DNA of 64,000 bases. It comes from Phaseolus vulgaris. Its lineage: Eukaryota > Streptophyta > Magnoliopsida > Fabales > Fabaceae. Within the stretch, counting starts at the first letter, position 1; every line of letters starts with the position of its first letter. A program made the position numbers and the translations under genes. Positions 45,656 to 57,295 of the stretch are shown piece by piece. The stretch covers positions 33,002,886-33,066,885 of the forward strand of contig NC_023749.2 in assembly GCF_000499845.2 (NCBI RefSeq), read 5' to 3'. Under the pieces are notes generated by a model, which saw only the letters and a program-made list of their open reading frames with translations, had not been told where the DNA came from and ran no database searches.

Positions 45656-47935
45656 AAAGTAGGTGTGTTGGCAACGATTAACCAGAAAACAAAACAAAGA
45701 ATTGGTTGCATCAATTTGGAAAAATAGGTATTAGGTTTCATCTTTCTCACTCTTATGAATTTTGATTAGCATGGTAACATTATGTTCTTTGATTGATATT
45801 GATGCTTGTATAAAATTCATTTATATTAATTCCTCGCATATAAAATTATTAATATGCTTCCTAAATAACGATTCCTCGCATATTTATAAAAAAAACATAG
45901 AGTCACACACAGACGTTAATAACATTTAAGATTTCAAGTTTATTCCTAACACTCAAGTGTTAGAAAGTATGGCGTTAAACTAGAGGGGGGTGAATGGTTT
46001 AAAGAGGGTTTTCGCAAACTTTTTAGTCTAGAATGAAATTCCTTTAAGAAAACTTGATTCAGAATTCAGTTTGCCAAAAACACAAAGCAATTTAGCACAA
46101 CACCAGAAAAACAATCGGTTGTTTCGCAGAAACAATCGGTTGTTTATACCAGTTCACAAATATAAACTGAAATTAAAGAGTTCAAGGGATAGAGAGATTG
46201 CACACACAAGTTTATACTAGTTCACTCTTAAACCAAGAGCTACATCCAGTCTTCCCAGAAACCACTGGGGAATCCACTAAGCAATCAAACCTAAATTACT
46301 TACAACACCACCAAAGAAGTGACCTTGATCCCCTCAAGACACACACTTCCTTTGGCTCAACACATACACCACTAAGAATGCTGATCTTGACAACCTCAAG
46401 AGCACACAACACTTCTCAGCTTCACACACAGAGTTTTCTCAAAGTACATAAGGATTACACTTGTTACAGAAAGATCTGAAATCAATACAAGATGAAAATC
46501 CTATTCCACACTCTCTTGATCAAAGCAATCTCAAAGCAATTTTCAACTCTTCAAAAGCAAAATCAGTGAAGAACTCAAATCTATTTTTCTTTTATTAAAT
46601 CTCAGTTCTTGTTTGTTACATAATCTGAGCAAACTATTTATTGCTTTCAAAGACTGGTCAAAGCATTTAAAACTGGAGCGTATTCAGTTATAAAATCATT
46701 TAAAGCTCAGTCAAAGCACAAAATAGTTTTCTGTTATGGTCCCAAAACAAACAATCGGTTGAATGCTCGAATCAATCGGTTGTTTTGGTTTGACAGCAAG
46801 TCAACCATCAAAAACAATTTTCAACCTTTCTAAAAACACCTAAGTATAAAACAATCGGTTGTTTCGACAAAACAACAGGTTGTTTTTCACTTAGTTTGAA
46901 AAACACTTTCAATTAAAAGGTTTAAGAATGCTTAAGCTTTGGATTCACTCAAGGGTGGATTTACATAGATAAACTACCCCGGATCCTATTCTAAAACACC
47001 TTAGCAACAGCAAGCACATCCAGCCTTCCATCAAACTTTAAAGGGTTTGGATTCTTCAAAGCTTGAACACACTTGATTCAACATCAAATATGTTAAATTT
47101 TATTGTTTAAGTCAAAACCATAAAAATACTTTCCAGTCATATTTAAGATTCTAAAATCAAGAATTAGAAACAAAACAACAACACCAATAATCAATCAAGA
47201 ACATAATATTATATCATATTTAAATATCACATCAATACATAATAGTTCGAACAAATTACTCTCAATCCCAAAGGGTAGAATTATCCACTCATGATGACTA
47301 TTACACGCAAGGATAACATGAAAAGAATATTTAGAATGACGGATGCCTCCTCTAATGTTTCCTACTCCTTCTATTCTTCCAATTGGATTACCAATAACTC
47401 AATGGTGTTTTCCTCTCAATCTGACACACTAGGGTTGATCTTCAAGCCCCTTATTTAACCTAATTTGCTAGGGTTAGGTGGCTTCCTGCATCGCACTGAT
47501 GGGCTTGTTGATTAAAACATAAAATGGCCCAATGCTTTTGACACTTTCTCGCACGTAGCTCGCTCAAGCGAGAAAGGCGTCGATTTTTTATGTTGTTCCT
47601 GGAGCATTCTTGCTCAAGAGAAAATGGGCTCGTTTGAGCGAGGTGCTCCGCTGTTGAGTTGGACTTTTTGCATTTTTGTGTGTTCTGAGCCTTCCAGCTT
47701 TCTTCTTTTAGCTTATATTATTCCTCTTTAGCCCAATCATCTCAAATCTTCCCAAAAAACCTGAAATTAACAAGAAACTTGGGAATAAAATGCTCTTATT
47801 CAAATTAAGATCATAAAATATGTAAAAAAGGTATAAATTCATAAATTAGGGATTATTTTATATGTATTTTAGCAATTAATACTCATAAGTGCCTATATTT
47901 TAATATGAAATATTACTAAAATTAGGCATTTATCA
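45651..47935 (-). repeat. Truncated 5' LTR of element F, interrupted by a solo LTR
   Basis: It aligns to the left LTR from about 29640 to 30804, so about 130 bases at its integrase-side end are missing. It is split by the insertion at 45958-47083. Confidence 0.8.
45958..47083 (+). mobile_element. Solo LTR (N) inside the LTR of element F, 1126 bp
   Basis: It starts TGTTAGAAAGTATGGCG and ends GATTCAACA. Flanks TCAAG (45953-45957) and TCAAA (47084-47088) match at 4 of 5, and the uninterrupted LTR of F at about 29954 reads CTCAAATATG across the site. It is the same family as G and K and contains several AAACAATCGGTTGTTT palindromes (46111, 46131, 46852). No internal region. Confidence 0.85.
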
Positions 47936-47940
47936 CACAC

Positions 47941-48315
47941 AACTTCATATTCTTTCCACTTTTCAAATTCTTTACTCTCTAAATGATTTTTAGGATTGAT
48001 TGGAACAATCCAAGGAGTGAACCAAGGCTTTGTCTTCTTGATCCATGGCATAGTCAGATGCATTGAATGAGATAATATAATAATATTTTTTAAGTTCAAA
48101 GGGAAGATCTTTTGGTGGGTTGTATGTTGTTCCCACAAATCTACCCATGTTGGAAACTTCATTTTGGATGATGGTGAGTACAACATGATGAGGTTTATAT
48201 GTTGCGGACATATGTTTAGATGAGGTGGGAACGCTCTAAAGTATGACTCTTTGTTGATACACATATGTAAAACATGAAATTCTAAGCAATTATCTTCTTC
48301 AGAAGTTATCTTCAT
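47941..48315 (-). pseudogene. Unrecognised ORF interrupted by element F
   Basis: An ATG at 48315 opens a frame of 125 codons up to the F insertion site. If F is removed (keeping one CACAC), the frame would continue on the left flank (29504 downwards) for about 17 more codons to a TGA. The translation is rich in Trp/Pro/Lys with a KFPTWVDLW segment. I do not recognise a family, and chance cannot be excluded. It could be the 3' part of an older transposon or host gene. Confidence 0.3.
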
Positions 48316-48851
48316 CCCTAGTACTTAGAGACAAGCAAGCTTTATCATAGTCCATCTCAATTTTTGACATGGTTGAGAAGTTACTAGTTTTGATCTTTTC
48401 AAGTGAGGGGGTTGCGGCACTTTCGTTTGAATCCTACTTTTTCTTCATGTGAGACATGTTTTGTTCATGTTGACAAGTTTGCTTTATTATTTCCATTGAT
48501 TCTTCATGCGAGCTTTTTTTGGAAAGAGGAGAAAAGTTATTTTCTTAAAGAGGGTTGAAAGCAAAAACTTGTTTTGCACTCTATTTTGTGGAAACCAAGT
48601 GTCATCAGTTAGCACTCTACTTTTTCTACCATGACTTTCTCCTAAGTGGTGTGTCAAAAATTACGGACATAGGAATCTACCCTTATTGCTATAAAAGTCA
48701 TTTAATGATCACTAACAACTTTTCCAAAGTTAGGTCAGATGAGAGAGAGTTTACGTTAAACCTGCATAGTCTAACACAAAAGTTAGTATTATACAGATGA
48801 TACCATTGTATGACCAATTAATCATCTAGGAACTCTACTAAATTCAAATTA
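48316..48851. other. Spacer without recognised feature
   Basis: AT-rich DNA between the unrecognised ORF and the CACTA end. Short frames only. Confidence 0.5.
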
Positions 48852-49010
48852 CACTACAAAAAATGTTGTATATAGTGGCAATGATTTTTGTATAAACTAG
48901 CGTTATGAACGCCATAATATACGCGTGTTGTAGTTTCCCAAACTGCTATAGAACTGGCCGCCACAAAGTTTAATATGGCGGTCTTACACTACCCGCTGCA
49001 ACACTCGTCA
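48852..49010. repeat. CACTA terminal and subterminal repeats
   Basis: The terminal CACTACAAAAAA is followed by short GGC-containing repeats in both orientations, where the transposase would bind. Confidence 0.6.
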
Positions 49011-49821
49011 CTTTAACACTTTGTTTAAAATGACGGTTTTTATATGTAATTAGTGTCAGTCATAGCTATCACAATTTAATTCATTGAAAAGGATTTCAGC
49101 GTCATTATATAGGATATAATGTGTCATTATTTGTACCGTCCCGTATCCGGGCGTTGACAAAGTCAAGGTCAAAGTCAACATAGGGCGTCGCCTAGGTGAA
49201 GAAACGCCAAGTGCCAGCGTCGCCACGAGGAAGCGTCGCCAAGGCAGGGCGTCGCCTGGGTGAAGGCGTCGCCCAACCAGGGCGTCGCCAAGATTAAATA
49301 TCACTAAGACAAGGCGATCACAGTGTGGTTCCCCGATACCCATGGGTAGGAAAGACCATGGAGGGAGCGACGCCGTGAGAAGGCCTCAAGTCCCGATAAA
49401 TCCGGGGTAGTGATAAAGAGAAGAGAAAGGTGGCTTCAAGGCCATAGTGATAGCACCAGTGTAGGGCAGCCTGACTCGTGAAGTACCCCTGCCGCCCCAG
49501 AGACGCCTTTGGGACAGATACGACTCAAGAGGAGGGTCACGCCCAGGGTAGCCAGGCGCAGGGTACGAGAGGAAGGCAGATACGCTCTCAAAGTGAGTGA
49601 CTAGATAATTGGGGGCATGAGTTGGCACCCAAAAAGTCACCCCTTGTGCAGTAGCACTCCCAAGCAGGAGGACTCACACGAAGAAACGTCCCCAGATGGG
49701 GTCATGGCGCTGTGAGGCCCTCCACGTGTACAGCAGCCAGGTCAGAATAAAGACACCATTTAGCCCGGTACCAGGTAATTAAAGTCATTTAATACAGTTT
49801 CCGTTTCGAGCGTTTAAGGTA

Positions 49822-49829
49822 CTATAAAG
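49822..49829 (+). promoter_or_regulatory. TATA box of the family-2 LTR
   Basis: CTATAAAG is preserved in the 3' LTR at 62205-62212. No CACGTG pair precedes it, unlike family 1. Confidence 0.5.
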
Positions 49830-49852
49830 GCTCCCAAGCGTTTCAACCTCTT

Positions 49853-49950
49853 AAATGCGCTACGTTTTATAATTAAATGCGCCAATTAAATGCGCTACGT
49901 TTTATAATTGCGCCAATTAAATGCGCTACGTTTTATAATTAAATGCGCTT
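49853..49950 (+). repeat. LTR minisatellite, 3 units (5 units in the 3' LTR)
   Basis: Units of about 31 bases contain AAATGCGCTACGTTTTATAA and GCGCCAATT. The equivalent tract at 62236-62396 has five. Confidence 0.8.
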
Positions 49951-50350
49951 TAAGGCGCTTTGAATACGGGAGTAGCTTAAATAGCGTCTTGAATGTTGGA
50001 AACGGGGTTCGAACTTTTGGCAAATTTTGCAGAAACTCTCTAGTTGCTTGTTGGAGCCTTGAGGTTACGGACAAGGGATTGGGGAAAGATCTTTGCCAGG
50101 AGGAGAAAATATACACTAGACACAGTTTCCTTTTTACCACCTTCAGACTGCTATACGCGGTGCTCCGATACGGAGGTGCATAGTTTTTGGTGTTTCTTGC
50201 TGGCTGACTTGAGCGTTGGAGTGCAAACGACCGCTAGGGCGCCCTTTTTCCCTTCTTTGCAGGAATCCACAGGTAACCAGTGGGAAGGAGTCCCTAACTG
50301 ACGGTTGAGGTCGCGCACGAAGACATCCCAAGTCAACCGGACGGAACATT

Positions 50351-50368
50351 TGGCGCCCACCGTGGGGC
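50351..50368 (+). promoter_or_regulatory. Primer-binding site of element E
   Basis: TGGCGCCCACCGTGGGGC lies two bases after the LTR. This matches the complement of plant tRNA-Lys 3' end including CCA (from memory). Confidence 0.8.
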
Positions 50369-50445
50369 CGATATAAAACATTGGTCCCATCGCAAGTTTG
50401 GAAAGATCTATCAGGTCGCGATAACGATCGATAAAACAGTGAAGA

Positions 50446-51780
50446 ATGGCCACCACTAGACGAACTACTGCACGCGCTGCGCCAGAAGAACTGTCCATGC
50501 AGCAGGTCCTAGAGATAATGCGGGGGCTGCAAGATGATATGGCGGAGTCAAAGTTGGAACAGTAACGCATGCAAGCGGATCTCGAAGCCTCGCATGTGAG
50601 GAACGAAGAGCTCCATCGTATAAATGAGGAGTTGCGCCGGGGCTTGCGGAATAATCGGGGGCAACGCGAACATGACGAGATGGAGAACCTCTCCCCGCCA
50701 AGGGAGTTTTCCACTCCCTTCTCGCAGGAGATTCTAGATGCAGTGATCCCCAACACATTCGCAGGGCCCAAGGTGATCTTCACCGGGATGGAGGATCCTG
50801 AGGCGCACCTCTCTGCGTTTCACACACAGATGGTCCTGGTAGGCGGCTCCGACGCTGCCAAGTGCAAGCTCTTTATGAGCACCCTGACGGGGATGGCTAT
50901 GGATTGGTTCATCAGCGTCCCGGACGGCCATATCACCTCCTTCCGACAACTGTTGCGGTTGTTCAGGGAACAATACCTAGCAAACAAGGCCCCGCCGCCG
51001 GTTTCCTACGATCTGTTTGATGTGAAACAGTATCAAGGGGAAACCCTAAAGGAATACATCAACCGCTTCGGGGCCCAGGTAGTAAAGGTTGGTACGACAG
51101 AGGAGCCCATGATCGTGTACGCGTTCGTGAAAGGTGTATACCCCGGCCCTTTTGGCGAATCCATTATCCGCAACCGCCCTAGGACTTTCACTGAAATACG
51201 CCGTCGGGCGGTGGAACATATCGCTTCTGAGGGAGAGGTGTGTGAGAAGCGCACCAGCGTCGTGCCCTCATGCCCGAGAGGACCGACGCGAACTCAGCCC
51301 CCTAGGGTCAATGAGACCACGACGGGAAGGAAGAAACCAGAGGGGAGACGCCCCTACGAGGCCATAAAGCCCTTGCCACGGGGTCCAGGAGGAGGCGATC
51401 GCCCGGCCAGAGAGAGGGCGAGGCCGGCGAGATACAATTTTGTGGTGGGACTGAAGGACCTGATCGCCGTGCCTAATATAGCCGAGAGGTTGAGGCGACC
51501 GGCGAAGTCTGATAAGGTGTTAGGGCCTCAGAAAGACTCTTGGTGTGAGTTCCACGAGGCTTTCGGTCACCACATTGATAATTGCTTGTCGTTGGGTTAC
51601 TAGCTAGATGAGCTGGTGAGAACCGGGTTTTTGAAGAATTATGTCGCGGAACCCGCCACGACCGCTGCCCTGCCGCCGCCAGCGGAAGAACATGCACACG
51701 AGACGCCGGTTCTCGGCGAAGTCCATACCATAGCTGGAGGTTTCTCCGGCGGAGGGCCCACCGCCTCCCAGCCAAAGAAA
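50446..51780 (+). pseudogene. gag: gag of element E (early stops)
   Basis: The start is the ATG at 50446 (MATTRRT), 77 bases after the PBS. A TAA at codon 40 (50563-50565) interrupts it. After that the frame is open to a TAG at 51601-51603. The gag core is clear (EDPEAHLSAF, VSYDLFDVKQY), as is the C-x2-H-x4-H-x4-C knuckle (CEFHEAFGHHIDNC). It continues past the TAG into GGFSGGGP, where D has its gag/pol TGA; here the codon is Pro, so family 2 probably made one gag-pol polyprotein. Confidence 0.85.
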
Positions 51781-54700
51781 TACGCGAGGGGGGTCAACTC
51801 AATTGAAGAAAGGATCTCGGGTGAGCCGTGGGAATCGGACCTCGTGTTCACGAGAGGGGATCTTCGTGACGTGGTGCCGCATGACAATGACCCCGTGGTC
51901 ATTTCGGTTGTCACAACTGGAAGAAAGGTGCACAGAGTTCTTGTCGATCAGGGGAGTTCAGCAGACGTCATGTTCTGGTCGACATTCAACAAGTTACGGT
52001 TGTCTCCCGACCTTTTGAGGCCCTACACGGGGTGCCTGTATGGGTTCGTGGATAACCAGGTGAAAGTTTGAGGCTACCTGGAGTTGAGGACTACGTTCAC
52101 GGATGGAGAAGCCTCGCGTACCGAAAGCATCCGGTACTTGGTCGTGAACGCCAACTCCGCCTACAACATCTTGTTGGGCAGACCGGCGTTGAACAGGCTG
52201 AACGCAGTAGCCTCCACGCGCCATATGAAGATGAAGCTGCCGGACCACAGCGGTAAGGTGATAGTTATAAAGTCGGATCAGGAGGAGGCGCGGAAGTGTT
52301 ATGAAAACAGCCTGAAAACAAAGAAAAGCGTGTTTATGGTGTTTGAGCGCCCGCCCAGTGTTGACACGTCGATGACTGAGGCGACGCCCGCCGGGACAAC
52401 GCCTGACGAGGCCACACCCGTGAGGGCGATGCCCGAGGTAGATACGCACATGGAGGAGGGACGTGACGATACGCCGCCTGTGGAAGAGGCGGCGCCCGTT
52501 CAGGATGATAGCAGGGAGCAACCGGCGGCTAACGCCGTGGAGAGGGAGATTGGTTGCAAAACGTTTAAGTTAGGGCGTTTGTTGAGCCAAGAAGAACAGG
52601 AAGGGGTGGCAGAGGTGATTTCACGCCACTTGGATGCTTTCGCATGGTCTGCCTCGGATATGCCTGACATCAACCCGGATTTCCTATGTCATCACCTCAG
52701 CATGGACGCCACGGTCTGTCCCATGCGCCAAAGGAGGAGGAAGTTTAACGAAGAGAGGCAGCTGGTGGTAAGGGAAGAAACGCAGAAGCTGCTGACCGCT
52801 GGCCACATCAGGGAAATACAATACCCTGAGTGGCTAGCCAACGTCGTTCTGGTGAAAAAGGCGAATGGGAAGTGGAGGATGTGCGTGGACTTAACAGATT
52901 TAAACAAGGCGTGCCCGAAGGACTCGTACCCACTCCCCAGCATCGACGCATTGGTGGATAGTGCATCCGGCTGCAAGGTGCTAAGCTTCCTGGATGCATT
53001 CTCGGGATACAACCAGATTAAAATGCACCCGAGAGATGAGAGCAAAACCGCATTCATGACAGAGACTTGCAGTTACTGTTACAAGGTGATGCCTTTTGGG
53101 TTGAAAAACGCGGGCGCCACCTACCAAAGGCTGATGGACAAGGTCCTGGAGCCCATGCTAGGAAGGAATGTATACGCCTACGTGGATGACATGGTAGTGG
53201 CGTCGCAGCATAGGGCACAGCACATGACGGGCCTGGAGGAGTTGTTCGTCACTATATCCAAGTATCGCCTCAAACTAAACCCTGAGAAGTGTGTCTTCGG
53301 GGTAGGGGCCGGTAAGTTCTTGGGTTTCATGCTCACAGAGAGGGGATAGAGGCGAACCCCGACAAATGCGCAGCGATCATCGTCATGCGAAGCCCGACGT
53401 CGGTAAAGGAAGTGCAGCAGTTGACAGGGCGGATGGCGGCGCTCTCAAGGTTTGTTTCCGCCGGGAGAGAGAAGGGGCACCCATATTTTCAGTGCCTCAA
53501 GAGAAATAGTCGTTTTGCATGGACTGACGAATGCGAAGCGGCTTTCGTTAAGCTGAAAGAATACCTGGCGACGCCACCGGTCCTCTGCAAACCGGAAACG
53601 GGCGTGCCCCTCCGACTGTACTTCACGGTAACGGAGCGGGCTATCAGCTCTGTGCTAGTCCAGGAAGCCCATCTATTTCGTGAGCAAAGCATTACAAGGC
53701 GCTGAGACGAGGTACCAGGCGCTGGAAAAGGCAGCGTTAGTAGTGGTGTTTTCAGCCAGGAGGCTCCGTCATTACTTCCACAGCTTTACGGTGATAGTGA
53801 TGACAAACCTCCCTATACAGAAGGTGCTGCAGAAGCCTGACGTGGCTGGAAGAATGGTGCGTTGGGCGGTGGAGCTGTCAGAATTTGACATCCAGTATGA
53901 GCCTAGAGGATCAATCAAAGGGTAAGTGTATGCAGATTTTGTAGCAGAACTCTCGCCCGGAGGTGAACAAGAGGTGGAGGTGGGCTCACAGTGGTTGCTC
54001 TCGGTTGATGGCTCCTCCAACCAACAAGGGAGTGGTGCGGGAATAGTCTTGGAGGGACCCAATGGCGTGCTGATTGAGCAAGCTCTGCGCTTCGCCTTTA
54101 AGGCAAGTAATAATCAGGCGGAATACCAAGCTCTGATCGCAGGAATGCTCCTGGCCAAGGAGATGGGCGCGCAGAACCTCTTGGTGAAAAGCGATTCCCA
54201 GCTGATTACGGGGCAGGTGTCGGGTGAGTTCCAGGTGAAGGACCCACAAATGACGGCATATCTGAAATACGTCCAGTTATTGAAGGGAGCATTCAACGCT
54301 CTTGAGCTGATACATGTCCCAAGGGAACAGAATGCCAGAGCCGACCTGCTTGCCAAGCTGGCCAACTCAGGCAAGGGGGGTAGACAGAGGACAGTGATCC
54401 AAGAGACGCTCAAAGCTCCGCGTAAATTCGTGGAAGATAACAGGGTGGATGTCCTCCAAATTTGTATAGCAAGAGGAAGGCCAAGGATTCATCGCTCTTT
54501 GACCCAAGATACGCTGAAGATGCCCCGCATCAGCACATACGCGGACACGCCCGAAGAGGGAAGGCAGACACAGATATGTGCCCTAGCCGAGGGAGACACC
54601 TGGATGACGCCATACAGACGGTACCTGGCGGATGGGGCCCTCCCAGTGGAGCCTGAAGAGGGTAAGAAGGTCAAGAGAAATGCCGCAAGATACACTCTGG

Positions 54701-55826
54701 TGGACGGAGTGTTGTTCAGGCACGGGTTCACTCACCCTATCTTAACGTGTGTAAGTGGCGACGAGTGTACCAGGATAATGGCGGAGCTCCACGAAGGCAT
54801 TTGCGGGAGCCACGTAGGGGGAAGGTCCTTAGCCTCCAAGGTGATACGCGCAGGGTTTTTCTGGCCAACAGTAAAAGAGGATTGCGCGCGACACGCCCAG
54901 CGCTGCAAGCAATGTCAAAAGCACGTTGACTGGCACAAGGCGCCGCCAAAAGAGCTGCGATCCATATATAGCCCGTGGCCTTTTCATACCTGGGGGATTG
55001 ACATCCTAGGTCCGTTCCCACTGGCAATAAGGCAGATGAAGTATTTGATCGTTGCCATCGAGTACTTCACCAAGTGGATAGAGGCAGAGCCCGTGGCACA
55101 GATCACTGCGCACAAGGTGCAACACTTTGTGTGGAAAAACATTGTGTGTCGCTTTGGCGTACCCAGGCGGTTGATATCCGATAATGGAACCCAGTTTGCC
55201 AGTAAGTAGTTGAGAAATTTGTGCGCTGAGTTAGGCATCAAGCAAGTGTTCGCATCAGTCGAACACCCCCAGACCAACGGGCAAGTAGAGTTAGCAAACA
55301 GAGTTTTGCTGAGGGGGCTAAAATGGAGATTAGAGAAGGCAAAATGGGCGTGGGTGGAGGAAGTACCAAGGATCGTATGGGCATACCACACCACGCCCCA
55401 ATCTTCAACCATGGAGACGCCTTTCAGTTTGGTGTATGGGTCGGATGCGATGATCCAGTAGAAATACACGAAAGCTCGCCACGCTTTCAAAACTTTGTGG
55501 TTGAAGAATCCAACGAAGAAATGCGGGTAAACCTGGATCTGCTCGACAAAGCCAGGGAGGAAGCCAGAATAAAAGCCCAAGCGGTAAAGAGAAGAGTAGA
55601 GCGACAATATAGCTCTAAGGTAAAGCCGCGACAATTTCAGATCGGCGACCTAGTTATGAGGAAGGCCCACCCATACGAGCTGGAGAATAAGCTGTCTCCC
55701 AAGTGGACCGGACCCTTCAGAGTTACCGAGGCTAAGGGCAACGGTTCGTACAGCCTAGAAACCTTGGAAGGAGGTCCCATCCCGCGCAGTTGGAATGCAG
55801 CCAACTTAAAATTTTATTTTAGTTGA
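51781..55826 (+). pseudogene. pol: pol of element E (multiple stops and frameshifts)
   Basis: Domain order equals D: protease VDQGSSADVMF, RT with YVDD, RNase H, archaeal-type RNase H (SVDGSSN, ADLLAKLA), HHCC zinc domain, integrase GIDILG, SDNGTQF and NGQVE, and the C-terminal WTGPF module, ending at a TGA at 55824-55826. Lesions are TGA at 52069-52071, a frameshift at about 53349, a frameshift near 53670, TAA at about 53923, TAG at 55207-55209 and a frameshift near 55455. Catalytic motifs are still legible, so the decay is recent on a protein timescale. It cannot produce Pol. Confidence 0.9.
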
Positions 55827-55858
55827 CTTATGTAAGCAGTGATGTAACAGTCTTGTTT

Positions 55859-55915
55859 AAGGGGACGCTCTTTTTCCCCTCCCGGGGTTTTTTAATGAGG
55901 TCACCCAAATAAAGG
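55859..55915 (+). promoter_or_regulatory. Conserved post-pol motif of element E
   Basis: GGGGACGCTCTTTTTCCCC, CCCGGGG and TTTTTTAATGAGGTCACCC are followed by AAATAAAGG, the family-2 version of the block at 974-1031. Confidence 0.6.
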
Positions 55916-55977
55916 AAAAACAAGTTTGAGAAAAAACCTTGCCTTGGTTTTCAGTCTTTATCTTTTCCCCGTTTGAA

Positions 55978-56160
55978 GCGACGATAGGCGTCGCCAGTAA
56001 AGAAGGCGTCACCAAGAAAGAAGGCGTCGCCAAGAAAGAAGGCGTCGCCCAAAAAGAAGGCGTCGCCCAAAAAGAAAGGTGTCGCCAAGAAGAGAGCGTC
56101 GCCAGGAAGAAGGCGTCGCCAAGGTGGAAGGCGTCGCCCAAACGCAGGCGCCGCTAAGAA
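55978..56160 (+). repeat. Short tandem repeats with GGCGTCGCC, about 18 bp x 9-10
   Basis: Units such as AAGAAGGCGTCGCCAAGA and AAGAAGGCGTCGCCCAAA repeat between pol and the short antisense gene. GGCG/CGCC can pair within a unit. Confidence 0.8.
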
Positions 56161-56401
56161 ACATGACGGAGGTAAAACGCACAATATATGAGGTGTATGC
56201 AAAAGTAAAGCGGCATTACGGAAACATGGTATAGTAGAATTAAATTTACAAACAGTGTCCAATACAAATGGGAGTAATGTGAATAGGGCAAACATTACAA
56301 CTCATACAAAAACGCAAACGAACCACTATTTAGTGGCCACCGGAGTCAGCACGGGAAGAAGACGAAGCCCCGCTCTCAGTCCGTAGAGCTCGGGTAAGTC
56401 G

Positions 56402-57295
56402 TCACCTCCGATCTTGATTCATTTTCGAACCTGCACAAAGGGAGATGAATGTGTCAGAGACACCATGAAGCAAAAAACACACGGATAGAAAGCAATAAAG
56501 GCGGAAGTTTCTAGGACAGTGACTCATACATATATACTTCTCAAGAGTTCCAGCGTTGAACTCCAAACTGATCAAGGTAGCGGAGTCAAAACCTCCCGCC
56601 TCAGCAAGAATCCGGCAAACCACCTGGTCATTCGGGGCTAGCTTCTTGAAGGGCTTGGATTTGAGGGCCCTCGTCTCCTTCACCCAGTACAGTGGAAAAC
56701 CATCCAGGGCGGAAGGAACGAAATCAGAACAGCAAATCTTGAAGAACCTGCCTTTCCACCCAGTGAATGAGTTTTGGAAGGGGGTTAGGAGAACTCTGCC
56801 AAGAACGTTACTGAGGGTCACCCAGAGGTTGTTCCTTTGCCTCTTCACCTCAAAGAAGTGAAGAAAGATATCAACCGAGGGTTTACAACCCAGAAACCCA
56901 AAAAGGATGTCAAAGGCCTTGACGAAGGCCCAGCTGTTGGGATATAACTGGTCCGGAGCAGCATTGATCTCCATCAGCAGTTCCTTCTCAAACCTGGAGA
57001 AGGGCAGGCGCACGCCGATGGTCTTGAAAACCACCTGATAGAAATAAAAGAAGGGGACCCCGTCGTTGGCCCATTCGTCTCCGCATACTGGCTCCCCTAG
57101 AGTGCAAGGGAGCACAGCAATATCGTCGTTGTGCCTCTTCGCGAAGGCACGGTGGTTATAGGAGCATGAATCCCCTTTGTGTTCCCTTATGGCCCTGGTG
57201 GAGAGTAAACATGAGCATTCGTCAAGAAGCTCGCTCGAAGCCCAAGTATACAGGTCCTTGGGGTTGACCCTGGGGGGAGGAATACGAGAGGACAT
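56402..57295 (-). CDS. Short intact antisense gene of element E (264 aa): gypsy-type transposon domain only
   Basis: Start ATG is at 57295. Exon 1 runs to 56530; a 99-base intron (56529-56431, GTATGAG donor, GTGCAG acceptor) interrupts at phase 1, the same phase and domain edge as in D; exon 2 is 29 bases ending in TGA at 56402. Read unspliced, the frame also stays open to the same stop (297 codons). The protein has the QLYPNSWAF and PSVDIFLHFFE motifs of the PF04195-like domain but none of the Pro-rich, coiled-coil or DGKVVP parts. It is the only undamaged long frame in E. A CACGTG pair lies upstream (57520-57697). Function is unknown; it might act as a truncated partner or antagonist of the long form. 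Confidence 0.75.
   Translation of the reverse strand: MSSRIPPPRVNPKDLYTWASSELLDECSCLLSTRAIREHKGDSCSYNHRAFAKRHNDDIAVLPCTLGEPVCGDEWANDGVPFFYFYQVVFKTIGVRLPFSRFEKELLMEINAAPDQLYPNSWAFVKAFDILFGFLGCKPSVDIFLHFFEVKRQRNNLWVTLSNVLGRVLLTPFQNSFTGWKGRFFKICCSDFVPSALDGFPLYWVKETRALKSKPFKKLAPNDQVVCRILAEAGGFDSATLISLEFNAGTLEKYICMSHCPRNFRLYCFLSVCFLLHGVSDTFISLCAGSKMNQDRR

Larger units (their letters stand above)
29510..47935 (-). mobile_element. Element F: Athila-like gypsy element, internally deleted, holding element D
   Basis: Left LTR (29510-30804) and right LTR (to 47935) share plus-strand end TTATCA, and a perfect 5-base TSD CACAC flanks the whole (29505-29509 and 47936-47940). On the minus strand the left copy is the 3' LTR, preceded by a PPT (30820-30805). 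The internal region has been reduced to 3' non-coding DNA and part of the integrase (45008-45655), which joins directly to the truncated 5' LTR. No PBS, gag, protease or RT remains. D is inserted at 32174-44249 and a small solo LTR at 45958-47083. Athila assignment is from the integrase style and is a judgement. Confidence 0.85.
49132..50348 (+). repeat. 5' LTR of element E (1217 bp)
   Basis: It starts TGTACCGTCCCG and ends CCGGACGGAACA. It contains GCGTCGCC repeats (49180-49290), the covarying hairpin motif (49331-49367), CTATAAAG at 49822-49829 as a likely TATA box, and a 3-unit ATGCGCTACGTTTTATAATT repeat (49853-49950). Confidence 0.92.
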
